A stretch of 64,000 nt of DNA from Pseudomonadota bacterium (GTDB lineage: Bacteria > Desulfobacterota > Desulfobacteria > Desulfobacterales > RPRI01), in the NCBI GenBank assembly GCA_018817425.1, contig JAHITX010000058.1, positions 1-64,000 on the forward strand. The letters are read 5' to 3'. Below, piece by piece: positions 35,836 through 44,361 of the stretch. The notes beneath the pieces are model-generated. The model saw nothing but the letters and a program-made list of their open reading frames with translations. It did no database searches and was not told the origin of the DNA. Position 1 is the stretch's first letter. Every line of letters begins with the position of its first letter. Position numbers and translations under genes: made by a program.

Positions 35836-36678
35836 ATGTACACATCTAATTTGAAAACAAAAATTATCTTTATTGCCATAGTTTATATGGTTTTATGCAT
35901 ATCGGTTGTTGTCAAACAGGCTCCTGCCGGGCAACAAACCAAAAATCAGCTATACCTTGTAAGTATTGGAGTAGGTGATACTGATCTTATCACCTTGCGG
36001 GCCATCAATACTATCAGGGCATCAGATGTAATAGTCTGCCGTAAGGAAGAAACGGACAGATTTGCCGAATACATTAAAGGAAAAGAAATTTTGGATGGGT
36101 CGCAAAGCGGCTGGCGTTCGTACAGGAAAATATGCACAGAAATAGCAGATCCGAAAGAAAGAGCTAAATGTATCAAGAGTAAGGATTCCCGTGACAAACT
36201 GATTTCGCAGATGCGCTCTGCAAATCAGGCTGGCAAAAAAGTGTCGGTGCTTGGCAGTGGTGATCTTATGATCTATGGCGGACCTTATCGCTGGTATCTT
36301 GAGGAATTTCAAGATTTGAATCCGAAAGTAATTCCGGGTGTGAGTTGTTTTAATGCTTCCAATGCAGCGATAGGCAAGGATATCATGTCGGGTAAAGAGA
36401 GTCATTCTGCCATACTTACAACTTACCGTGAAATAGAGAATCTTTCTATATACCATCCAACCATGATTATTTTTACTATGCATACCGGGTTTGAAACATT
36501 GGTTGAGAAATTAAAAACCCAATATCCACCGGAAACGCCCATCGCAATTGTTTTCTTTGCCGGGTATAAAGAAAAGGAACATATCATCCGGGGCCGATTG
36601 GATAATATTTTGCAAAAAACGCAAAATAAAAAATTTCCATTTGAGCATCTGGTTTATATTGGTGATTTCATGATGTAG
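35836..36678 (+). CDS. Exported tetrapyrrole-methylase-fold protein (CbiF/CobM superfamily) 2
   Basis: The product is 280 residues. It has an N-terminal hydrophobic export or anchor segment (IIFIAIVYMVLCISVVV) ending at PAGQQ, then LYLVSIGVGDTDLITLRAIN, an intact GxGDxDLxTLRA motif, VSVLGSGDLMIYGGPYRWYL and VIPGVSCFNASNAAIGKD. It shares layout, spacing and C-terminus (PFEHLVYIGDFM) with the protein at 34098, so the two arose by duplication. Preservation of the SAM-site glycine motif means catalysis is not excluded if the domain faces the cytoplasm. This is the last gene of the ten-gene operon. Confidence 0.76.
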   Translation: MYTSNLKTKIIFIAIVYMVLCISVVVKQAPAGQQTKNQLYLVSIGVGDTDLITLRAINTIRASDVIVCRKEETDRFAEYIKGKEILDGSQSGWRSYRKICTEIADPKERAKCIKSKDSRDKLISQMRSANQAGKKVSVLGSGDLMIYGGPYRWYLEEFQDLNPKVIPGVSCFNASNAAIGKDIMSGKESHSAILTTYREIENLSIYHPTMIIFTMHTGFETLVEKLKTQYPPETPIAIVFFAGYKEKEHIIRGRLDNILQKTQNKKFPFEHLVYIGDFMM

Positions 36679-36684
36679 AAGTAG

Positions 36685-36826
36685 TAGCCAGTTTCAAAAC
36701 GCCCCATTTTGGCCGATCTCTGCGTTGGGCTCAAATTTCAATCCTCGAAATACTCAATGTATTCCTGCGGTTGATATTTTCTCCCGCCTTGAGCTTGACC
36801 AAACTGAAACGTTTTGAAAGTGGCTC
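36685..36826. mobile_element. 142-bp MITE-like element, copy 3 (TSD GTAG)
   Basis: Begins TAGCCAGTTTCAAAACG (first base changed from G) and ends CGTTTTGAAAGTGGCTC, flanked by GTAG at 36681-36684 and 36827-36830. It separates the end of the methylase operon from the permease gene and may influence read-through. Confidence 0.85.
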
Positions 36827-36855
36827 GTAGATTAAAAAATTCGGTAAATATTAAT

Positions 36856-38247
36856 ATGAAAAATACATTAAATGGAAATGGCCTGAAAAGAGAGATCGGG
36901 TTGTTCTCAGCCACTATTCTGGTAGTCGCCAATACTGTAGGAACCGGAATTTTTACTACTTCCGGCTTTATTATGTCGGAACTTGGCAATCCCCGTGCAC
37001 TTCTTTTCTGCTGGCTATGTGGTGGAGTGTTCGCACTGTGCGGCGCATTATGCTATGGAGAGCTGGGCGCGCGGTTTCCGCGTGCAGGCGGCGAATATGT
37101 CTTTTTAAAGGAAAGCTTCGGAAAGCCGGTCGCATTTTTATCCGGCTGGATTTCTCTTATCGTTGGCTTTTCGGCACCCATTGCTGCGGCATCCATTGCC
37201 TTTGGCACCTATTTGTTTCAGGCTTTTTCCATCCCTGCATATAATCTACTGTCGCTTTCAATATTTGGGTACACTGTAATAAAGATCTCGTCTTTAAGTC
37301 TTGTGGCCATAGTTGTCATCATCCTGTTTTCCATTGTCCATTATCACAGCCTGCACATGGGTAGCCGGGTTCAAAACGCCCTGACTATTCTTAAGATCAC
37401 CCTTGTGATTTCATTTATAGTGGCCGGATTTTTCCTGGGGAAGGGATCCATCGGCCACTTTTTTGAAACTACTATAATTGAGACACTGCCGGCAGAGAAA
37501 TTTGCAGTATCGCTGATTTTTGTGTCTTTTGCATACAGCGGCTGGAATGCAGCCGCATATCTTGGTGGAGAGATAACCAATCCGCAAAGAAACATACCTC
37601 TTTCCCTGTTTATCGGCACATTTATTGTGATCTTTTTGTATCTGCTTTTAAATGCCGTCTATATTTACGCAATGCCTCCAAAAGATATGGGTGGAGTATT
37701 GGAGATAGGTGCAAAATCTGCGATTTTTCTTTTCGGGGAAAATATAAGCAGGGTTTTTAGCGGTGCTATTTCAATCGGTCTTCTTTCCGTTATTAGTGCC
37801 ATGATTATGACCGGGCCAAGGATTTACTATGCCATGTCGAAAGATCGCATTTTCTTCAATGTGTTTAGCAGGCTGGATACGGCTCATAAGACCCCTGCAT
37901 ATTCCATTTTTCTACAGGCCGCAATTGCCGTTATTATGGTTGTGTCCGCATCATTTGAAACATTGCTTCTTTATATCGGTTTTACTCTTTCACTTTTTGC
38001 CACACTCACTGTGATAGGGTTGATGAAAATCAGAACAAGAGGATTAGAATCCGGGATTATTTATAAGACCTTCGGGTATCCTGTAACACCGTTAATTTTT
38101 ATTGCAGGAAATTTATGGATTATTTTCTTTTCAATAAAAAGCAGGCCGGTGACGGCATTGCTCGGGATTGGAACAATCGGGCTTGGGATAATCGTTTATC
38201 TTTTTTTTGCCGTAAAACAAAAGCACGACAAAGTATTAGCGTCTTAA
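36856..38247 (+). CDS. APC-superfamily amino acid/polyamine permease
   Basis: The product is 463 residues from the ATG at 36856. The longer frame from 36814 begins inside the mobile element and is rejected. About twelve membrane helices. Family signature in TM1 is ILVVANTVGTGIFTTSGFIM, with ALCYGELGARFPRAGGEYVF in TM3 and AYSGWNAAAYLGGEITNPQR in TM6. Members exchange or import amino acids or polyamines with protons. The specificity cannot be read from the sequence. The ribosome site is weak. It lies downstream of the metal operon, but the element between argues against obligate co-transcription. Confidence 0.82.
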   Translation: MKNTLNGNGLKREIGLFSATILVVANTVGTGIFTTSGFIMSELGNPRALLFCWLCGGVFALCGALCYGELGARFPRAGGEYVFLKESFGKPVAFLSGWISLIVGFSAPIAAASIAFGTYLFQAFSIPAYNLLSLSIFGYTVIKISSLSLVAIVVIILFSIVHYHSLHMGSRVQNALTILKITLVISFIVAGFFLGKGSIGHFFETTIIETLPAEKFAVSLIFVSFAYSGWNAAAYLGGEITNPQRNIPLSLFIGTFIVIFLYLLLNAVYIYAMPPKDMGGVLEIGAKSAIFLFGENISRVFSGAISIGLLSVISAMIMTGPRIYYAMSKDRIFFNVFSRLDTAHKTPAYSIFLQAAIAVIMVVSASFETLLLYIGFTLSLFATLTVIGLMKIRTRGLESGIIYKTFGYPVTPLIFIAGNLWIIFFSIKSRPVTALLGIGTIGLGIIVYLFFAVKQKHDKVLAS

Positions 38248-38280
38248 GCAGTGATTATTAAACATTAAATTATATATTAA

Positions 38281-39573
38281 ATGTATCTAAACCGAATAAA
38301 TAAAAACTTTATTAAATTTAATATTAAATCTGTTTCTAATAGCCATATTATATACATTATTTTGGTATTCTTTCAATATTTTGCGATGTCGCTGACTGCG
38401 TCTAACGGAACTATGTATCTGCTGAGCAGAGGCATCTCTATCCAGTGGGTCGGTTATTTGGGAACCGTTGGTGTAATCACTATTTTATTGTTTGAATTTC
38501 CTACCGGTCTAATTGCAGATAGATTGGGAAGCGGAACGTCTGTAGCGGTTTCTTTAATAGTACGTGGCATTGCAGCCTTTCTTACCATATTTTGTTACGG
38601 GCCATTCTTGTTTTCCATTATTACCATTATGCACTCAGTCGGGGCAACATGCTACTCCGGTGCAGCTGAAGCATGGATTTTTAGTAGGGATAGTACTATT
38701 AAACATAATATGGCAAATTTTTTTTCAAATATATTTTTTCTTACAGGAGCAAGCAAGGTCCTTGGTGGATGGTTAGGTGCTTTTCTTGGGTCAATTGAGT
38801 TAAGAATTCCTTTTGTAATTGCTTCGGCAATCTTGGTTTTAATTTCTACTTTATTTATTTTTTACGATATGATTACGAAAGAAAAATATATAAATAAAAT
38901 GAATAAACGCGAGAAGTCAATTATTCGTATATTACTTTTTGATGCGAAGAACTCTTTTGCTTTTATGAAAAAAGAAAAAGATATTTTTTGGCTTATGATT
39001 AGTGGCGTTTTTTTTATTATATTTTGCAGCATTCCATTGGTATATTGGCAGCCATTTTTCTATAACACTGTTCAATCTATAAAATCCTTAGGGTGGATAT
39101 GGGTAGGTTTTATATTTTTTAATATGTGTGGAAATTTATTCGTTAAAAGTAAAACTTTACAAAAAATAAATGACATACATTTGTTTTGGATTACAATATG
39201 CCTATGTGGTATAACACTTTTATTGTCTGCTGTTCTTGATAAGAATTTTTTGATTTCTGTGTTCTTCTTTTGTTCCTATCAATTATTTCTCGGTATTTTA
39301 GGTCCTATAAGGGCAAAGATACTTAATCGTAAAATATCTGATGCTAACAGGGCCTCAATTTTATCTTTAATATCTTTTTCTGAAAGTGCCGGATCAATTT
39401 TTAGTCTTTCTCTTTTTGGATATTTGAGCAGCTTTATGCCCTTGCATTTGATTTTTGGTTTATCTACAGTTCCATTAGTATTCGCTCTAATAATTGCCAT
39501 GAAGATTGCATATCGGTTCAAATTTTTAGAAGGTTCTGCAAATACTCACAGAGTTAACCTGATTAATTATTAA
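38281..39573 (+). CDS. MFS transporter
   Basis: The product is 430 residues with about twelve membrane segments. The loop 2-3 motif is FPTGLIADRLGSGTSVAVSL, an MFS A-like signature, and AEAWIFSRDS resembles the drug/efflux-like branch with charged residues after TM4. The C-terminal half is very AT-rich with many Phe and Ile codons, distinctly different from the flanking genes, which suggests horizontal acquisition. No good ribosome site at 38281; internal starts are possible. Substrate unknown. Confidence 0.75.
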   Translation: MYLNRINKNFIKFNIKSVSNSHIIYIILVFFQYFAMSLTASNGTMYLLSRGISIQWVGYLGTVGVITILLFEFPTGLIADRLGSGTSVAVSLIVRGIAAFLTIFCYGPFLFSIITIMHSVGATCYSGAAEAWIFSRDSTIKHNMANFFSNIFFLTGASKVLGGWLGAFLGSIELRIPFVIASAILVLISTLFIFYDMITKEKYINKMNKREKSIIRILLFDAKNSFAFMKKEKDIFWLMISGVFFIIFCSIPLVYWQPFFYNTVQSIKSLGWIWVGFIFFNMCGNLFVKSKTLQKINDIHLFWITICLCGITLLLSAVLDKNFLISVFFFCSYQLFLGILGPIRAKILNRKISDANRASILSLISFSESAGSIFSLSLFGYLSSFMPLHLIFGLSTVPLVFALIIAMKIAYRFKFLEGSANTHRVNLINY

Positions 39574-39590
39574 CAATAAGGATATGGAAA

Positions 39591-40076
39591 ATGAAACCTT
39601 TTATTTTAATTATAGCTTGTATAGTAATTCAGATTTTATGCGTAACATCAGGGTTTTCACACGGAACATTGGGCCATGTCGCCCGTTCCGATGGGTATCT
39701 TGTAACTGCGGAGTATGATGATGGAGAACCTATGAGCTATGCGGCTGTTGAGATCAGGTCTGCTGATTCGGATATTGCATTTCAAACCGGACGTTGTGAT
39801 CGTAACGGTCATTTTATGTTTTTCCCGGATAAACAAGGCCAATGGGATATTGTGGTTACGGATGGTATGGGGCACCGTATAGCATTAATCTCGGATATAA
39901 GCATTGATGCCAATAATGATGACAAGCCTAAGACTTCCGAAACGAAATCACAGGCGGCTTCTTACGGCATAACACGGGCGGAAAAAATAGTTATGGGTTT
40001 ATCGATCATCTTCGGTATTTTCGGATTGTGGTATGGATGGAAGGCGAAACGTGAAATACGGCAAAAAGCTTCCTGA
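39591..40076 (+). CDS. NikL-like periplasmic protein with C-terminal membrane anchor
   Basis: The product is 161 residues. A signal peptide is cut before SHGTLGHVARS, giving a mature start rich in His, as in nickel/cobalt uptake proteins of the NikL/CbiN kind. The body is a carboxypeptidase-regulatory-like beta sandwich (LVTAEYDDGEPMSYAAVEIR, CDRNGHFMFFPDKQGQWDIV) and the C-terminus is one membrane helix (KIVMGLSIIFGIFGLWYGW). In nickel ECF systems a protein of this layout assists the permease. No NikM, NikQ or NikO gene is visible here, so its partner is elsewhere or novel. The next gene overlaps its 3' end. Confidence 0.68.
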   Translation: MKPFILIIACIVIQILCVTSGFSHGTLGHVARSDGYLVTAEYDDGEPMSYAAVEIRSADSDIAFQTGRCDRNGHFMFFPDKQGQWDIVVTDGMGHRIALISDISIDANNDDKPKTSETKSQAASYGITRAEKIVMGLSIIFGIFGLWYGWKAKREIRQKAS

Positions 40077-43000
40077 CAATTTAACAAATAGCGATAACCT
40101 GTTACAAAACGGGTTTACTATTGTTTCCCTTTTTATTTCCGGTTGCTTTTTTTTGTCAGGAGCTGCAGGGCTGATCTATGAAGTACTGTGGGTGCGCATG
40201 ATAGAAAAGGTTATCGGCAGCGCCCCGTTTTCCGTAGCTGCAGTGCTTTCGATATTCATGGGCGGTCTGGCTCTTGGCGGTTATCTGGCGGGAAAATACG
40301 TGGACCGTTTCCAATCCAGGAATGCCCTTCTTGCTTTTTACGGAAAGATTGAAATCTGTGTTGGTATCTATGCTTTGCTTCTTTCTTTTCTGATTATGGC
40401 TGTAACGCCTCTTTATCGAATAATTTATGACCCGTTAGTGAGCCATTTCTGGTGTTATCAGGCTATTTCTTTTTTAGGGTGTGCAGTACTTCTTATAGTT
40501 CCTACATGTCTTATGGGAGCAACTTTGCCTGTGCTGTGCCGGTTTTATGTAAGCCGTTTAAGTCACATAGGCGGACGTACAGGATGGTTGTACGGACTTA
40601 ATACAATTGGAGCCGCATTGGGTTCCGTTATGTGCGGATTTGTGCTGGTTAAAAACCTGGGTGTATGGCAAAGCCTTGGTATTGGAGCCGCCATCAACAT
40701 TTTATATCTACATTCATAATCGGCCTGGCGCTGGGCAGCATGATCTTCGGGCAAATAGCGGATAAAACAAAACGTGTTTTTCTTTTACTGGTGATCACCC
40801 AGCTTTGTGCTTCGGTAATGGCACTGATAGTCAGTCAGGTTCTGGGCAACAGCCAGTTTCTTTTTGCCAAACTCATCCATACCTTTAACAGCAGTTATTC
40901 GACCATGATAATAGTACAGTCCGTGGTTATTTTTGTAATCCTTATAGGACCTACCATTTTTATGGGCGGAGCTTTTCCTATTGTAAACCGCATTTATATC
41001 CGATCAATGAATGATCTGGGAAAATCCCTTGGTACTGCCTATGCACTTAATACGGTAGGTGCCATTCTTGGATCAATTGCTGCCGGATATCTGATGATTC
41101 CGCTCATAGGCAAGGAAAACGGATTGCGGATTGTTATCATGTTCCAGTTTGTTACAGCCGTACTTGCTCTTTTAACTACATCCACATCCGGTTTAAAACT
41201 AACCAAAAGAGCGGTTGCCGGCATCGGACTGGTCGTTTCCTGTATTTTTCTTATCTTTTATTTCCCATCATGGCATGGAGATCTTCTCTCAAGGGGTTGG
41301 TACCGTGATTTCAGAACCATTGAACATGAACTCGACAGAACTGGATGGATGGAGGCTTTGTGGAAAGGATGTGGCCTTTTATCCAAACAGCGCGAAGGTA
41401 TAGATGTGGTTTTTTATGGCGAAGGGATAGGAGGATTTACAACGGTAGAAAAAGAGATTACAAGCATCGGAACAGTTGAATATGCCATGTTCAACAGCGG
41501 CAAAGCGGATGCTTCCTCCCATGGTGACAGATCTACACAGACATTGTCTGCACATATACCGATGCTTTTTCATTCAAATGCAAAAAACGTTATGGTGTTG
41601 GGGCTTGCAAGCGGAATGACTTCCGGAGAAGTACTATTATATCCTGTGGAAAAACTCGATATTGTGGAAATAAATGAGCAGGTGGTCAAGGCTTGCCGGT
41701 TATACTTCACCGAATGGAATAACGATTGCCTGTCTGATCCCAGAACACGGTTGATCATTCAGGATGGTCGTAATCATCTTGCCTTGACACGGGAAAAATA
41801 TGACGTAATAATTTCCGAACCGTCTAATCCATGGATGGCAGGTCTGGCAAGTCTTTATACGGCAGAATTCTTTCAGATGGTCAGAAATCGCTTAAACGAA
41901 AAAGGTATTTTCGCCCAATGGATTCAGTCTTATGAAATGGATTGGGATACCTTTTGCTTGCTGGGAAGGACTTTTGCTAAGGCATTTCCCAATGCCGCAC
42001 TTATCAAGATCGGCCCGGCGGATTATATGCTTTTGGGTTTTATGGATGAAAAAGGCTTTGACTGGCCGGTTGCTCAGAAAAATCTCAGGTATGCCGGAAA
42101 ATCCGGATATGTTACATTTCCCGGACTGAAATTTCTCGTGCATTTAATACTGACCGAAGACTTACAGGCGCTTTTTGGTCCCGGTTCAGTTCATGCAGAC
42201 AACCGGCCGATCTTGGAATTCTCAGCACCTTTGAAGCTATACAGCGGCAGTTTAAACATAGATAAAGCTGTTGCCGGCAAACGCCGGCTTTCATCCGATA
42301 CCTTAAGAATGCTTGAAACGAATTCTGATTACGATACCATGCTGGATCTGAATGAGTTCTTTGTGTCGGCTAATGTGCCGGCTTTTGATATGGTAAAATG
42401 GCAGAATCTTAATTTGGAACAAAAAGGCCGTTATAAAAATGCTGTGTTGCGTTATTGCAGTCTGGTGCAGGTGCCTTCATACAATAGATTCGATAATACC
42501 GACTTAAAAAGAAATTGCGCGAAACTGCAAATCGACAGGATCAGGCAGAGATCTTCGGCAAATGGGTTACGAACGGTTGATCATTATAATCTGGGACTTG
42601 CTTTGATTGCTGCAGGCAAAGAAGATGAGGCAGTAAATGAATTTCGCACAACGATTAGTCTTGATCCATGGCATGAAAAAGGGCACACCGCCTTGGGGCT
42701 ACTTCTGGCAAAATGCGGAAAGCTGGATGAGGCAGCCCTGTGTTTTATTCGTATTCTTGAGATGTCGCCAAAAATGGCGCAAGCTTATAAATATCTGGGA
42801 ATGATTGATCTTCGCAGAGGAGACTTGAAAAGTGCTGTTTCAAGCCTGTCTAAAGCTGTGGCTCTTCAACCCGATGATCCTGAAATCCTGACTGAATTGG
42901 GCTTTGTACACTTTTACCGGCATAATTACAAAAAAGCGGTTGAATCTTTTTCACAAGTACTTGCACAAAAACCAATGGATGCTGATGCTCATCATAATAT

Positions 43001-43133
43001 AGCACTTGCTTATAAACACCTTGGGGATCCGCAAAAGGCCGGGGAGCATTTTTTGGCAGCAGCGCAAATCGATTCGGAAAAAAATACATTAGTAGAAAAT
43101 CAAAATGAACGGACAAGAAATTATAGACAGTGA
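40051..43133 (+). pseudogene. Membrane spermidine-synthase-like protein with TPR tail, broken by frameshift and deletion
   Basis: The first part (GTG at 40051 after GGAAGG, stop at 40717-40719) encodes a multi-helix half with FLSGAAGLIYEVLWVRMIEK and MGATLPVLCRFYVSRL. The second part, in another frame, resumes at about 40710 with STFIIGLALGSMIFGQIADK, a second membrane half, then a spermidine-synthase-like methyltransferase domain (VLGLASGMTSGEVL, DIVEINEQVV, ISEPSNPWMAG) and four TPR units. Intact relatives have the whole as one protein of about 1,000 residues. Here the start of the second membrane half (YE.LW-like block) is missing at the junction, so a deletion caused the frameshift. Function of the family is unsettled. 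Confidence 0.7.
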
Positions 43134-43324
43134 GGATTTTAAAAGATGTTCCGATTTTGATAATAACCCAGCCGATAAGAAGACTTGTATCCGGGATTGC
43201 CTAAAAAATTGCTGAAGCGATGCAGCCCGTGCCGGTTGAACATAAAGCATTAGCTTATCGGAAATTGTGACAAGTATTTGTTTAAAAACTTAGATACTAT
43301 AACCCAATAATTAATATAACCTGA

Positions 43325-43377
43325 AAGGCCACGAAGACCTTTTAAAGCATTCAGCTTTGGTATTCGTGGCCTTATTT
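43325..43377 (+). promoter_or_regulatory. Leader hairpin g (GGCCACGAAG family)
   Basis: GGCCACGAA (43327-43335) pairs with TTCGTGGCC (43363-43371), with an inner ACC-AAAGC/GCTTT-GGT stem and a T-rich tail. It stands 27 bases before the gene at 43404, after about 190 non-coding bases. Confidence 0.6.
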
Positions 43378-43403
43378 TATCTGAAAAAAAGGAGGAGATA
43401 AAA

Positions 43404-43784
43404 ATGATTGTTCCGGATGGTTATTATGTAATCTACCAGCCGAAGCACCGGATACCCGGTGTATTCGATTTAAATGAGCGCGGAATGTTCAAAACCTGTC
43501 CGTTTGTAACCGAAAACAGGGCTTACCGAATTATAGCAAATGCTGATCTTGATGCTAAATTGGAATATCTTTGCCTGGTGGAAAAAAATATCACAGATCA
43601 AATTACCGGCGAGAGTTACAGTTTTGTTGTTGAAAAAGAATTGATTGATCTGGATGAAGAACTGAACCTGCGTTCTGATGATTTATCAATGCATGTGCCT
43701 GATACAACATTCTTAAACTGGATTTCGGAAGTGTATGGGCAATGGAGAAGTTCTTATATCCCCAATTATATTTGCATAAGTTAA
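43404..43784 (+). CDS. Uncharacterised small cytoplasmic protein behind a leader hairpin
   Basis: The product is 126 residues with an excellent ribosome site (AAGGAGGAG). There is no signal peptide or membrane helix. It is acidic and beta-rich at the start ([20 protein letters not shown]), with a Cys in TCPFV and a Cys in YLCLVEKN, and an acidic stretch [15 protein letters not shown]. No family recognised. The last 25 residues overlap, antisense, the eroded end of the DUF255 gene, so its C-terminus may have been changed by the same event. Presence of hairpin g suggests it belongs to the same regulatory group as cooT and the receptors. Confidence 0.6.
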   Translation: MIVPDGYYVIYQPKHRIPGVFDLNERGMFKTCPFVTENRAYRIIANADLDAKLEYLCLVEKNITDQITGESYSFVVEKELIDLDEELNLRSDDLSMHVPDTTFLNWISEVYGQWRSSYIPNYICIS

Positions 43785-43789
43785 ACAGG

Positions 43790-44209
43790 CAAAAAGAAAT
43801 TTGAATATTGAAGGTGAAGGAAACTTGGGAGCTTTTCCAAAACCTCCATATTTATCATCAAAAGAAGACGAATAATATTTGAAAGCATCGTATAGATGAC
43901 TCTGTTTATCTTTTTTTGAAGGTGAAAACACCTTTTCATGAGAAAGATTCTTTGTTATAATATCAGTAATTTTATAAGCAGATGCAATTTTATTATTTGT
44001 AAATGATTCATATTCCATTACATGGCACAAGTGACATGTAGAATAACCTATCGATAATATAATTGGTTTATTCTCTTTGACGGCTCTGTTGATGGCCTCA
44101 CCTCCCCACGGATACCAGTTAACAGGATTATAGGCATGCTGCAAAAGATAAGGACTTTTTTATTTATCAACCTGTTGGATTCATTTGTAAATATTTTGTT
44201 ATTTACCAT
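43790..44209 (-). pseudogene. DUF255 (YyaL/SSP411 thioredoxin-like) gene, multiply damaged
   Basis: From the ATG at 44209 (GGGGG upstream) the frame reads [18 protein letters not shown], then needs a one-base shift in an A run to continue [47 protein letters not shown], the hallmark of the family with its CxxC. It then jumps directly to [19 protein letters not shown], which in intact proteins lies well over 100 residues later, and dies soon after. So there is a frameshift, an internal deletion and a 3' truncation. Intact relatives are 600-700 residues. Confidence 0.78.
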
Positions 44210-44361
44210 TATATCCCCCATTATTTTTATGTGTATTAAACCTTGTACTTGACAATAATATTAAAAATCTTATTCTTAATAATAATAATTCCTATTATAT
44301 TTTTTGTCCAATTTATTTCAATTCAATATAACATATAATCTTTCCACGAAGGGAGGAGCAC

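Noticed and set aside
36814-36855. Earlier start of the APC permease
   Set aside because: The extra codons begin inside the terminal repeat of mobile-element copy 3 and add no sensible N-terminus.
40660-40740. Programmed ribosomal frameshift joining the two parts of the spermidine-synthase-like gene
   Set aside because: No slippery heptamer is seen, and a stretch of the protein is missing at the junction, so a deletion explains it better.
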